A stretch of DNA of 64,000 nt from Actinacidiphila alni (lineage in GTDB: Bacteria > Actinomycetota > Actinomycetes > Streptomycetales > Streptomycetaceae): contig NZ_FONG01000001.1 in the NCBI RefSeq assembly GCF_900112845.1, forward strand, positions 1-64,000, given 5' to 3'. This document shows, in pieces, positions 24,685 through 33,355 of the stretch (the stretch's first letter is position 1; every line of letters begins with the position of its first letter). The position numbers were made by a program, and so were the translations under genes. Below the pieces are notes generated by a model. It worked only from the letters and a program-made list of their open reading frames with translations. It had not been told where the DNA came from and did not search any database.

Positions 24685-27546
24685 TCAGTTCTGGATCAGG
24701 TCGAACTCCTCCCACGGCCCGACGGCCGTGCGATTGGCGATCAGCGGCGCCGCGCCGGCGTTCTCGGCCGTCACGTACTGGTTGTTGACCCGGGCCCGCA
24801 GGCTGACGCTGCCGTCGCCGTTGTGGACCAGCTGGAACTGCTCCCAGGTGCCGACCGCGTCCACCTTGGCCAGCAGCGGGGCGGCGCCCGCGTTGTCGGC
24901 CGTCACATATTTGTTGTTGGCGTGCGAGCGCAGCGCGATGTACCCGCCGCCCTGGTCGATCTCGTCGAACTGCTCCCACTGGCCGATCGCGGTGCGGTTG
25001 GCGATCAGCGGGGACGCGCCGGCGTCCTCGGCCGTCACATAGTCGCCGTTGGCGTGGGCGCGCAACGAGACCACCGTGCCGCTCGCGGGCGGGGTGCCGC
25101 CGCCGTCCAGGCCGATCTGCACATTGCCCAGGTGCTTCGCGGCGGTCGCGGGGGAGCCGGAGACCTGCGCGAAGGGCAGCGACGTCGTCGGACCGGCGAC
25201 CTGCTCGACCAGGTAGGACTGGCCCGCGGCGACCGGCACATTGAGGGTGCCGGCCGTGGTCGGCTGGACCACCACGGCGTTGCTCGACCCGTTCACCACC
25301 TGGACCGACTGGCCCGGCCAGGGGCTGCGCACCCGCATGGTCTGCGAGGACCCGGCCTGGACGGCGACCGTGACCGGGGTGCCGTTCTGCACCTGCACGC
25401 TCACCTTGGTGTTGCCCTGCACGGACACGGTGCCCGCCGCGTCCCAGCCGGCCGGCCAGGCCGGCGCGATCCGCAGCAGCCCGTCGTAGTCCTGCACCAG
25501 CGCCTCGTTGAGCGCGGTCGCGACGCCGGACGCCTGCTCGATGTACGCCTCGGTGCCGACGGTGTTGCCGAGGTCGGCCAGGCCGTTGATGTACACCTGG
25601 TGGCTCTGCGTGATCGACTTGAGCTTGGCGGCGACCTCGGCGGCCATGCCGAGCCGGGCCGCGTCGATCGCGTCCATGCTCCAGTCGTTGCCGCCGGTGA
25701 ACACCCGGTGGTTGTAGGTGCGCACTGCCAGGTCCTTGAGCGGCCCCGGGTCGTCGGTGATCAGGTTGTACGGGTAGACCGGCTCCAGGTCGATGTTCTC
25801 GCCGTTGCGGGTCTGGGCGGTCGGCTGGTACGACCAGGCGATCACGTCGTTGCCGGCGGCGTCGGCGGACGGCGGCAGCACCTGGGTGTGGCCGAAGTCC
25901 GTACGGGCCCACGGCGGGATCTGGCCCTGTGCGGTGGTCAGTTGGGAGATCAGCGTGCTGTCACCGGTGTTGAGCAGCTGCGCCGCCTTGACCACCACGG
26001 GGAACAGCGCGGCGTCCGCGGCCAGATCGGTTGTCGGGTCCTGCACCGCCCACTGCGTCTCGTGCGCGTTGGCGATCGCGTGCAGTTTCCCGTCGGAGCC
26101 GACCTTCTGGTAGTTGAGCAGGAAGGTCGCGGTCGACTTCAGCAACGGGTAGTACGTGCGCAGGAAGTTCAGATCACCGGTCTGCTGGTACTGCTGCCAG
26201 ATGTAGAGGCTGATCTCGGCGCCCGACGTGATGTTCAGCGCGTTCCAGTTGGGGCTGCCGGGCTGGCTGCACGCCGCGTTGGCGCCGTTGCCGGGGTCGC
26301 CGCCGTTGCCGTTGAACCGCATGACCTCCGGGACGCACGCGCCGGGCGTCCCGCCCATCTGCTGCCGGGTCCATGCCTCGATCGCGGACAGATTGTTCTG
26401 GTAGAGATTGAAGATCGGGATGTTCAGCGCGAAATTCCCGGTGCTCATATTGGCCGAGATCTGGGTGCGCAGATTCCACAGCCAGGTCGCGGACGGCGTC
26501 CAGTTCTGGTGGTCCTGGCCGAAGTTGAACATGTCGGCGACACCGGCCTGGCTGCCCGGGACCGTGCCGCGCATCGAGGCGGCCTCCATGTAGGTGTACA
26601 GGGTGCGCAGCGTCTCCATGTACTGCGCGGTGCCGTCGGCGGAATTGGCCTCCAGCGCACCGGAGTTGCCCCAGAAATTCGCCCACCAGGACTGCTGGGA
26701 GGACAGCAGCGCGGACTCCGCGGCGCCCGCGTCGGAGCCGAGCAGATTGGCGGCGGTGGTCGCCGCATTGCCGCCGGTCCAGGTCGGCGCGCCGAGGACG
26801 ATCCGGTACGAGCCGTCGGTGTTGGGCGTGAAAACGACCTTCACCTGCGTGGTGTTGACCACCGACGCGCTGACGTTGCGGCCGCCGGCCGAGAGCGCGG
26901 CCAGCGAGCCGAAGGTCCGTCCCGAGGCGCCCGCCTCCTGGTTGTCGACCCAGGTCTCGGCGAGGGTGCCGATCGGTCCTGACGCGGCGGCCTGCGGGGC
27001 GCGGCCCGACCAGAGGCTGAGCGTCGCGGTCTGCTGGGCGCCCGGGTCGGCGCCCGTGACGTCCACGATCAGCTCGTCCTTGGTCGCCGACACCCAGGAT
27101 TTGAGCGTCATGCCGCCGCCGGACTCGGTGAGCACACCGCTGTAGACGTCCAGCGAGCCCTTGAAGTCCGACGCCCCGGTCAGCGCCGACAGGCCGGGAA
27201 TCCGCACCTGGCCCGGTGACTTGCGGCCCGGCAGCGTGTCGGCGCGGTTGAGCTGCGCGGTGAAGCCGTCGGCCGCCCACGCGGCGGCGCCCAGCGAACC
27301 GTTGCCGAGCGGCAGCGACTGGGCGGCGGCGGTGTTCGGCGAGCCCAGCACGATATTGGAGCGGCGGACCACGTTCGGTGTGTCGACGTGGAAGGCGCCG
27401 TTCTGCCAGGCCGTGGTCGGGCCCGCGGCCGTGGCTGGCGGAGCGGCGGCGGGTACGAGCAGGCCGGCGGCCAGCACAGCGGTGGCGATGAGCGCAGGTG
27501 GTCGGATCATTCGCCGACGTCCGGCGTTTTCTTGCGGTGTGTTCAC
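24685..27546 (-). CDS. Secreted GH95-like glycoside hydrolase with C-terminal fascin-like beta-trefoil
   Basis: This is a roughly 953-residue secreted protein. A signal peptide (RRRMIRPPALIATAVLAAGLL, cleavage near ATAAG) comes first. The N-terminal beta-sandwich carries SLPLGNGSLGAAAW, the GH95 family signature. An (alpha/alpha)6 region covers the middle (SWWANFWGNSG, WTPSATWLWNLRTQISANM, NGENIDLEPVYPYNL). The last 130 residues are three repeats of about 43 residues (VVSLRAHANGDYVTAEDAG, YIALRSHANNKYVTADNAG, VSLRARVNNQYVTAENAG), a fascin-like beta-trefoil that may bind sugar. GTG 27546 with GGGAGGGG is preferred over ATG 27510. GH95 enzymes cleave alpha-L-fucose or alpha-L-galactose; the true substrate here is unknown. 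Confidence 0.75.
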   Translation of the reverse strand: MNTPQENAGRRRMIRPPALIATAVLAAGLLVPAAAPPATAAGPTTAWQNGAFHVDTPNVVRRSNIVLGSPNTAAAQSLPLGNGSLGAAAWAADGFTAQLNRADTLPGRKSPGQVRIPGLSALTGASDFKGSLDVYSGVLTESGGGMTLKSWVSATKDELIVDVTGADPGAQQTATLSLWSGRAPQAAASGPIGTLAETWVDNQEAGASGRTFGSLAALSAGGRNVSASVVNTTQVKVVFTPNTDGSYRIVLGAPTWTGGNAATTAANLLGSDAGAAESALLSSQQSWWANFWGNSGALEANSADGTAQYMETLRTLYTYMEAASMRGTVPGSQAGVADMFNFGQDHQNWTPSATWLWNLRTQISANMSTGNFALNIPIFNLYQNNLSAIEAWTRQQMGGTPGACVPEVMRFNGNGGDPGNGANAACSQPGSPNWNALNITSGAEISLYIWQQYQQTGDLNFLRTYYPLLKSTATFLLNYQKVGSDGKLHAIANAHETQWAVQDPTTDLAADAALFPVVVKAAQLLNTGDSTLISQLTTAQGQIPPWARTDFGHTQVLPPSADAAGNDVIAWSYQPTAQTRNGENIDLEPVYPYNLITDDPGPLKDLAVRTYNHRVFTGGNDWSMDAIDAARLGMAAEVAAKLKSITQSHQVYINGLADLGNTVGTEAYIEQASGVATALNEALVQDYDGLLRIAPAWPAGWDAAGTVSVQGNTKVSVQVQNGTPVTVAVQAGSSQTMRVRSPWPGQSVQVVNGSSNAVVVQPTTAGTLNVPVAAGQSYLVEQVAGPTTSLPFAQVSGSPATAAKHLGNVQIGLDGGGTPPASGTVVSLRAHANGDYVTAEDAGASPLIANRTAIGQWEQFDEIDQGGGYIALRSHANNKYVTADNAGAAPLLAKVDAVGTWEQFQLVHNGDGSVSLRARVNNQYVTAENAGAAPLIANRTAVGPWEEFDLIQN

Positions 27547-27872
27547 GGCCCCTCCCGAGGCGGCGGGAAAACTGCGCGGGATCACTGCATGGGGTGCAAC
27601 ACCCAAGAGGCACATGGGATGAGTGCGCCACAGAGTGGAGGGCGCGGCGGGGCGCTGTCAAGGATTTTCGCAGCGCTGTCCCGACTATACGTCGGACCTT
27701 TTTGGGGCGCCGAGGTCAGGACGGACGCCTCGGGGGAATCGCGCCGTACGGGTCCCCGGCGTGTCAGGGGGCCATCAGGAGATCACCGGCCGATGACTGG
27801 ATCTCGCCCGGTTGGGAATGCCTATCGGCAAGAAGTTCGACGGGGAATCGCGGCGGCGTCCGGAGCGGGGCG
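27547..27872. promoter_or_regulatory. Divergent control region, hydrolase / HATPase gene
   Basis: A 326-bp gap. A leftward -35 TTGACA (27661-27656) with a weak -10 around 27632-27637 could drive the hydrolase. An AGCGCTG motif occurs on both sides of the -35. Nothing else recognised. Confidence 0.35.
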
Positions 27873-28382
27873 ATGGAAGAGCCCGGAGCGGAAGAACTGC
27901 CGGAAGCACATGTGCTGCCGGTATCAGGAGAGCTGTCGTACGCGGGAGAGTTGGGGGACCAGACGAATACCACGGGGCAGATACTGCGGCATACGGTGCG
28001 GCACGCCGATCTGCCGGCCGTCGCCGAGGTGCGCAGGCTGCTGCGGCAGCATCTGCGCGACTGGGGCGCGCCGGGGCTCTGCGACACCGCCGAGCTGCTC
28101 GCCACGGAACTGGTGACCAACGCGCTTCAGCACACGAGCCAGGGCGCGGTGCTCACCGCCGCCATCGTGCCGGACGAGGCGGCGGGGCAGCGGCTGCGGG
28201 TCGAGGTGTACGACACGCGGGCCCGGCGCCCGCGCGTGCCCGTCCAGGCCGGCACCCCCGACGACCAGGGCACCTCGGGCCGCGGCCTGTTCCTGGTGCA
28301 GGTCATGTCCGACGCCTGGGGCGCCCACCCGCACGGGCGGGGCAAGGTCGTCTGGTTCGAACTGGGTGTGCCCCGCGACTGA
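27873..28382 (+). CDS. ATP-binding anti-sigma-factor-like protein (HATPase_c)
   Basis: This 169-residue protein has the compact GHKL ATPase fold of RsbW/SpoIIAB-type regulators that are abundant in Streptomyces. The N-box is AELLATELVTNALQHT. The VEVYDTRARRPRV segment and the G-box GTSGRGLFLVQVMSDAWG follow. Such proteins bind or phosphorylate anti-anti-sigma partners in the cytoplasm. No cognate sigma factor or antagonist is adjacent. The ATG at 27873 has GGAG upstream; the open frame extends upstream but is not expected to be coding. Confidence 0.82.
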   Translation: MEEPGAEELPEAHVLPVSGELSYAGELGDQTNTTGQILRHTVRHADLPAVAEVRRLLRQHLRDWGAPGLCDTAELLATELVTNALQHTSQGAVLTAAIVPDEAAGQRLRVEVYDTRARRPRVPVQAGTPDDQGTSGRGLFLVQVMSDAWGAHPHGRGKVVWFELGVPRD

Positions 28383-28510
28383 GGCGGGACGGATACGAGG
28401 CCGAGGGCCCGGGGCGCGTGCCGGCCGTCTTCGGTCGGTGCGCACCCCCGGAACCCCGTGCGGCCGGGGCGTCCCCGGACCCCCGGACCACTTCGCCCGG
28501 GTCTCGGGCG

Positions 28511-29569
28511 TCAGCCGAACTGACGCTCCATCTCCTCCAGCTTGCGCTCCAGCGAGTCAAGACGCGGCAGCGTCATCGTGTCGTCCTCGGCCGTGAGGTC
28601 GATGGTCAGCGGCGCCGCGGCCTCCTCGCGTACCGGCTGGAGCGCCGGACGGGCGCGGACCGGCAGTTCGGCCGCCGAGACCTCCCCTATGGCAGGCTCC
28701 GATGCGGCCTGGCCGCCGCCGGCGGCCGATGCGGCCGGCGGCAGTTCGACCTGACGGCCGCCGCGCCCGCCACGCGGCCAGGTGCGGTGCTGCCGGTTGA
28801 GCGCCTTGACCCGGGCCCGCTCCAGCCGGTCGTGGTCGCGGCGGCGCAGCATGGTCTGCTCGCGCTCCCGCCGGTCCTCGCGGACCTCCTCGACCGCCTC
28901 GTCCAGGCTGCGCACACCCTCAAGCAGCATCAGGGACCAGGCCGCGTACGTCTCGCGCGGCGCCCGCAGCCACCGCACCATGCGGATCTGCGGCAGCGGG
29001 CGGGGGACCAGGCCCTGCTCGCGCAGCGCCGCCCTGCGGGTCTGCTTCAGCGCCCGGTCGAAGAGCACCGCGGCCGACAGCGACATCCCGGCGAAGAACT
29101 GCGGCGCGCCCGCGTGGCCCATGCCGCGCGGCGCGTGCACCCAGTTGAACCAGGCCGCCGCTCCGGCGAACAGCCACACCAGCATGCGCGAGCCGAGCGC
29201 CGCGTCACCGTGGCTGGCCTCGCGCACCGCGAGCACCGAGCAGAACATCGCGGCGCCGTCCAGGCCGAACGGGACCAGGTACTCCCAGCCGCCGCTCAGA
29301 TTGAGATTCTCCCGGCCGAAGCCGACCAGGCCGTGGAAGGACAGCGCGGCGGCGACGGCGGCGCAGCAGAAGAGCAGCACGTACGAGGCACTGCCGTATA
29401 TCGCCTCCTTGCGGCGCCGCCGCTCCTCGCTGCGCTCCCACGAGTCGGTCTGGGCGCCGTCGGCGGGGTTCGCCTTCCGGTTGCGGAACACCACGACGCA
29501 GGCCGCGAGGACGACCAGGCCGATGGCCCCCGAGAGCGCCCAGTCCAGCGATATGTCGGTAAGTCTCAT
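28511..29569 (-). CDS. DUF2637 membrane protein
   Basis: This is a 352-residue protein with an N-terminal helix (WALSGAIGLVVLAACVVVF) and three further transmembrane segments (ASYVLLFCCAAVAAALSF, YLVPFGLDGAAMFCSVLAV, MLVWLFAGAAAWFNWVHA). A long charged cytoplasmic tail ends in a short coiled-coil-like DSLERKLEEMERQFG. The PFGLDGAAM and FNWVHAP motifs are DUF2637 features, a family that includes plasmid spread (Spd) proteins and chromosomal paralogues. It is co-oriented with the FhuF-like gene. Function is unknown; a role in conjugation is not supported by neighbours. Confidence 0.8.
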   Translation of the reverse strand: MRLTDISLDWALSGAIGLVVLAACVVVFRNRKANPADGAQTDSWERSEERRRRKEAIYGSASYVLLFCCAAVAAALSFHGLVGFGRENLNLSGGWEYLVPFGLDGAAMFCSVLAVREASHGDAALGSRMLVWLFAGAAAWFNWVHAPRGMGHAGAPQFFAGMSLSAAVLFDRALKQTRRAALREQGLVPRPLPQIRMVRWLRAPRETYAAWSLMLLEGVRSLDEAVEEVREDRREREQTMLRRRDHDRLERARVKALNRQHRTWPRGGRGGRQVELPPAASAAGGGQAASEPAIGEVSAAELPVRARPALQPVREEAAAPLTIDLTAEDDTMTLPRLDSLERKLEEMERQFG

Positions 29570-29744
29570 GTGCGATTCCTAGTGTCGCTTCCGTCGCGCT
29601 CGGGCCGCGGGACGGCTTACGACCGACATCTTTGCGAAGAGCGCGGATGACTGTGGAGGTTATGGCCCAAGAGCACGCCTTTGGATGGATTGCTCGAACT
29701 CCCGTGCCAGAACAGCTCAGTTGAGCGAGATCGTAGCGTGATCT

Positions 29745-30611
29745 TCAGGCCGCCGAGACCAGTCGCCTGATCCGGTCCGCGTCGCAGGTCCGCGGGCAGG
29801 TGGTGCAGGCGTCCGCCGGGCTGATCGTATAGAAGCGGCAGCAGGTCAGCCGGTCCCGGGTGCGGGTGACCGTCGGTGACGGTTCGTCAGTACCGATTGG
29901 TGCCGTCAGTTCGCGGAAGGCGGCGCCTCCGGCATACGGCGTAGTGCCACCGGGCAGCAGGGCGGAGAGTTCGGCCGCGGCCCGCTCCTCCTCGCCCAGC
30001 AACTGGCCGATCCGCCACAGTCCTTCGGTGATCTCGTCGGTCGCCATGCCCCACAGCGCGCGCGGGCCGCGCCGCAGCCGCGGCCCGAAGCCGGTCAGGA
30101 TCGGGCCGAGATGCTCCGCGACCGCGGCCCGCAACTCGTCGCGCAGCGCCGCCTCGTCGGGCAGGACGCGGGCACCCGGCAGGGCGGCGGCCGGGTCGCC
30201 GGGCAGGCACGCGAAGGACCGCGCACTGACCGCCATCCGGCCCGCGGCGGCGTCGAAGGCCACATCGGTCACCGCGAGCCGCGGCACCCGGCGCGCGACG
30301 AACCACGGCACGGTGAAGAGCAGGCACGCCGGCCAGGTGTAGCGGTGCAGGGCCAGCGCCGCCGCCACGTCGGGCCGCGGCTGCCGGCCGTGGTCCGCGG
30401 TCACCTGGGCGGCCACGGCGGCGGTCAGCGTGTGCGCGGCGGGACCGCCCTCGGCCAGCTCCCGGGCGCACGTCCAGCCGGGCCCGTCCGGCAGTCCGCC
30501 GCTCACCGAGGTCACGGCGAGCCCCGGGAAGACCTCCGCGAGCCGGGCGTACGCCGCGGACAGCGGCGATCCGGCCGGGGCGGCGGGCGGCGGTGCGGCG
30601 GGTACGGGCAT
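29745..30611 (-). CDS. FhuF-like (2Fe-2S)-binding protein, probable ferric-siderophore reductase
   Basis: This roughly 288-residue cytoplasmic protein ends with the FhuF iron-sulfur motif C-C-x10-C-x2-C (CCRFYTISPADACTTC). That motif holds an unusual [2Fe-2S] cluster used to reduce ferric siderophores and release iron. Upstream is a perfect iron-box palindrome at 30697-30711, so expression should rise on iron starvation via DmdR/IdeR. The start is uncertain. ATG 30611 gives the usual N-terminus, ATG 30623 is possible, and a leaderless GTG at 30683 directly after a TAACGAT -10-like box would add 24 residues. No siderophore genes are adjacent. Confidence 0.83.
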   Translation of the reverse strand: MPVPAAPPPAAPAGSPLSAAYARLAEVFPGLAVTSVSGGLPDGPGWTCARELAEGGPAAHTLTAAVAAQVTADHGRQPRPDVAAALALHRYTWPACLLFTVPWFVARRVPRLAVTDVAFDAAAGRMAVSARSFACLPGDPAAALPGARVLPDEAALRDELRAAVAEHLGPILTGFGPRLRRGPRALWGMATDEITEGLWRIGQLLGEEERAAAELSALLPGGTTPYAGGAAFRELTAPIGTDEPSPTVTRTRDRLTCCRFYTISPADACTTCPRTCDADRIRRLVSAA

Positions 30612-30696
30612 GCGGCTCACCATCGGGCGTGTCGAGCGGGGCGAGGTCGCGACACCGGCGGCGCGGCGCCAGGACCGCGCCACCGAGATCGTTACG

Positions 30697-30711
30697 AGGT
30701 AAGGCTTACCT
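30697..30711. promoter_or_regulatory. Iron box (DmdR/IdeR-type operator)
   Basis: AGGTAAGGCTTACCT, a perfect 7-1-7 inverted repeat within TTAcgAGGTAAG, matching the actinobacterial iron-box consensus (TTAGGTTAGGCTAACCTAA) at most positions. It sits at the promoter of the FhuF-like gene. Confidence 0.8.
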
Positions 30712-30825
30712 TACTCATGCCCGAGGGTGTCCCGGCAAGTCGACCCGGGGTCCGGCTACGGCATTCGGGGGACGCCGATTTCCCTGCCTCCGCGCCGCCC
30801 GTCGCCGGGGAGCCGCCCGCTGCCG

Positions 30826-31812
30826 TTACGCCACCCGGTCCCGGAGCCAGCGCAGTTGTTCCGGGCGGCGCTCGGTGGAGCCGCCCTCGTGGCCGTTCCA
30901 CGGATAGACGGTGATCTCCTTCTCCTCGCCCGCCCAGTGGTTGTAGGCCGCGAAGACGGTGGACGGCGCACAGGTGGTGTCCATCAGCGCCGCCGAATAC
31001 AGCGCGGGCGCGGTCGCCCGCGCGGCGAAATTCAGCCCGTCCATGTACGACAGCGTCCTCAACACCTGTTCCTGGGCGCCGCGTTGGGTGGCCAGGAAGC
31101 GCACGATCTCCTGGTACGGGTCCTGGTCGGTGAGGGTCAGCGCGCGCCGGAAGTGCTGGAGGAAGGGCACGTCGACCAGGGCCGCCGCTATGTCGGGGCG
31201 CAGGCCCGCGACCGCCGTGGCGATGCCGCCGCCCTGGCTGCCGCCCGCCACGCAGATCCGGGCGGCGTCCACGGCCGGGTGGGCCGCTGCCGCGTCCACC
31301 GCGCGCACCGCGTCGGTGAAGACCCGGCGGTAGTAGTACGTCGCGGGGTCCAGGATGCCGCGCGTCATGAAGCCGGGGGCCTGCGGATTCCCGCCGCCGA
31401 CCGGGTCGGGCGTGGCACCCGCGCTGTTCCGGCCCGCCGCGCCCTGGCCGCGGGTGTCCATGATGAACGCCGCCCGGCCGCCGGCCGGCCACACCAGATG
31501 GTCGTGCGGCAGGCCGCGACCGCCGCCGTACCCGATGTACTGCACCACGCACGGCACCGGGCCCGGCGCGCCCTTCGGCACGATCAGCCACGCCGCGACC
31601 GGGTGCCCGCCCCAGCCGGAGAAGGTCACGTCGTAGACCTCGACGGTGCTCAGCCCGCCGTCGTAGGGCCGGTATTCGGTGGCCGGGCCGTCCTGCGCGA
31701 GCTGCGCGGCCTCGTCCAGGGTGCGTTTCCAGAAGGCGTCGAAATCGTCGGGCTCATGGCGCTCCGGGAGATACGAGCGCAAGTCGTCGAGGGGCATGTC
31801 GAACAGGGCCAT
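30826..31812 (-). CDS. CE7 acetylxylan esterase / cephalosporin C deacetylase family
   Basis: This 328-residue alpha/beta hydrolase removes acetyl groups from xylo-oligosaccharides and similar substrates. The CE7 triad motifs are visible: RGQG (MDTRGQGAAGR), nucleophile GGSQGGG near residue 192, Asp in MDTTCAPST near 277, and His in NGHEGG near 306. There is no signal peptide, so it acts in the cytoplasm on imported oligosaccharides. It is divergent from a Gfo/Idh oxidoreductase with two TGCAAGCGC operators between them. Together with the GH10 operon nearby this suggests use of acetylated xylan fragments. Confidence 0.9.
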   Translation of the reverse strand: MALFDMPLDDLRSYLPERHEPDDFDAFWKRTLDEAAQLAQDGPATEYRPYDGGLSTVEVYDVTFSGWGGHPVAAWLIVPKGAPGPVPCVVQYIGYGGGRGLPHDHLVWPAGGRAAFIMDTRGQGAAGRNSAGATPDPVGGGNPQAPGFMTRGILDPATYYYRRVFTDAVRAVDAAAAHPAVDAARICVAGGSQGGGIATAVAGLRPDIAAALVDVPFLQHFRRALTLTDQDPYQEIVRFLATQRGAQEQVLRTLSYMDGLNFAARATAPALYSAALMDTTCAPSTVFAAYNHWAGEEKEITVYPWNGHEGGSTERRPEQLRWLRDRVA

Positions 31813-31840
31813 GCGGACTCCAGAGACGGATCGGGGCGGA

Positions 31841-31870
31841 TCGAGTCAGGTCGGGTCGAGTCAGGTCGAG
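31841..31870. repeat. 15-bp tandem repeat in esterase leader
   Basis: TCGAGTCAGGTCGGG (31841-31855) is followed directly by TCGAGTCAGGTCGAG (31856-31870), with further TCGGG variants flanking. It lies in the 5' leader of the esterase gene; role unknown. Confidence 0.6.
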
Positions 31871-31947
31871 TCGGGCCAGACCGGGGGAGGTGCGAGCCGG
31901 CGTGCCGCGAACGGCGACAGGAATCGTCCCCCGCCCGCCCGACGTTC

Positions 31948-31961
31948 TGCAAGCGCCTGCA
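31948..31961. promoter_or_regulatory. LacI-type operator A (TGCAAGCGCCTGCA)
   Basis: An imperfect palindrome with central GCGC, in the divergent esterase/oxidoreductase region. It pairs with a near-identical site 58 bp away. The LacI protein encoded at 33352 is the natural candidate ligand. Confidence 0.65.
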
Positions 31962-32005
31962 CATAGGCGGTCAACTTCCTTTGATGCCCGCTGTATTGAC
32001 CCGTC

Positions 32006-32019
32006 TGCAAGCGCGTGCA
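32006..32019. promoter_or_regulatory. LacI-type operator B (TGCAAGCGCGTGCA)
   Basis: This 14-bp site differs from operator A by one base and lies about 25 bp before the oxidoreductase start. One mismatch from a perfect palindrome. Confidence 0.65.
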
Positions 32020-32044
32020 AGCCTTCTGTCCACGGAGGTGAGGC

Positions 32045-33355
32045 ATGACCGCCATGCACCGCAGGAGAGCCGCCCTCGTCGGGACCGGCCACCGCGCCCA
32101 GTTGTTCACCGAGGGCCTGGCCCGCCGCGACGGACTGGAACTGGTGGCGTTCTGCGACCCCAACCCGGTACGGATGGCCCACCACAACCGGCTGCTCACC
32201 GCCGCAGGGCGTCCCGAGGCCCGGACGTATCCGCCGGACGCCTTCGAGCGGATGCTGCGGTCCGAGGGCGTGGAGGAGGTCGTCGTCACCACCGTCGACG
32301 CCACCCACGACGCGTACATCGTGCCCGCGCTGCGGGCCGGCTGCCGGGTGGTGACCGAGAAGCCGATGACGACCGACGGCGAGCGCTGCCGGCGCATCCT
32401 GGACACCGTGGCGGAGACCGGCAGCCCGCTGGCCGTCGCCTTCAACTACCGTTTCAACCCGGTGCACGAGCGGGTCAGGGCCGAACTGGCCGCGGGCGCC
32501 GTCGGCGAGGTGCTCTCGGTGCACTTCGAGTGGCTGCTCGACGTGCGGCACGGCGCCGACTACTTCCGCCGCTGGCACCGGGAGAAGGCCAACAGCGGTG
32601 GCCTGATGGTGCACAAGGCGGGCCACCACTTCGACCTCGTCAACTGGTGGCTCGGCGCTCGCCCGCGGCGCGTCTACGGGGCGGGACGGCTCGCCTTCTA
32701 CGGCCGGGAGAACGGCGAACGCACCGGCCTGCGCCGCGACTACGACCGGGCGCACGGCGCGCCCGCCGCGGCCGACGACCCCTTCGCGCTGCACCTGGCC
32801 GACAACGAGGGCCTGCGCTCGCTCTACCTCGACGCGGAGGGCGCGGACGGCTACCACCGCGACCGCAACGTCTTCGGCGACGGCATCACCATCGAGGACG
32901 ACATGGCCGTCCTGGTGCAGTACGACACGGGCGCGTCGATGTCCTATCACCTCACGGCGTACGCGCCCTGGGAGGGCTACCGGGTGATGTTCAGCGGCAC
33001 CGGGGGCCGGCTGGAGCTGGAGGTCGTGGAGAGCCACTGGCAGCGGCCGAGCGCCCGGCTGTCGTCCGCGAAGGGCGCGGTGCACGGCGACACCGCGCTG
33101 GACAACGCGGGCGGCGCGCGCATCCTGCTGCGCCCGCTGTGGGAGCCGCCGCGCGAGCTGAAGGTCCCGGAATTCGACCACGCGGGCCACGGCGGCGGCG
33201 ACGCGCGGATGCTGCGCACCCTCTACGACGGCGAGCCGGGACCCGCGTCGACCGCGGCCGACGGCGCGTGGGCGCTGGCCACCGGGCTCGCCGCCAACGC
33301 GTCCTTCGCCACCGGCGAGGCGGTCGACACCGCGGACGTGGTCCGCGTCCCATGA
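32045..33355 (+). CDS. Gfo/Idh/MocA-family oxidoreductase
   Basis: This is a 436-residue NAD(P)-dependent sugar oxidoreductase. The N-terminal Rossmann domain starts AALVGTGHRAQLFTEGLARR, with the family EKP motif in VVTEKPMTT. The C-terminal alpha/beta domain has VHKAGHHFDLVNWWLG carrying the conserved catalytic-type His. It is longer than the usual 330-390 residues. GGAGGTGA precedes the ATG. It shares ATGA with the downstream LacI gene and is divergent from the acetyl esterase. Likely acts on a sugar or uronate derived from plant polysaccharide; exact substrate unknown. Confidence 0.88.
   Translation: MTAMHRRRAALVGTGHRAQLFTEGLARRDGLELVAFCDPNPVRMAHHNRLLTAAGRPEARTYPPDAFERMLRSEGVEEVVVTTVDATHDAYIVPALRAGCRVVTEKPMTTDGERCRRILDTVAETGSPLAVAFNYRFNPVHERVRAELAAGAVGEVLSVHFEWLLDVRHGADYFRRWHREKANSGGLMVHKAGHHFDLVNWWLGARPRRVYGAGRLAFYGRENGERTGLRRDYDRAHGAPAAADDPFALHLADNEGLRSLYLDAEGADGYHRDRNVFGDGITIEDDMAVLVQYDTGASMSYHLTAYAPWEGYRVMFSGTGGRLELEVVESHWQRPSARLSSAKGAVHGDTALDNAGGARILLRPLWEPPRELKVPEFDHAGHGGGDARMLRTLYDGEPGPASTAADGAWALATGLAANASFATGEAVDTADVVRVP

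Noticed and set aside
28511..29569. Plasmid-transfer or integrative element suggested by the DUF2637 (Spd-like) protein
   Set aside because: No replication, excision or TraB-like gene and no att-like repeats nearby; DUF2637 genes also occur as ordinary chromosomal genes.
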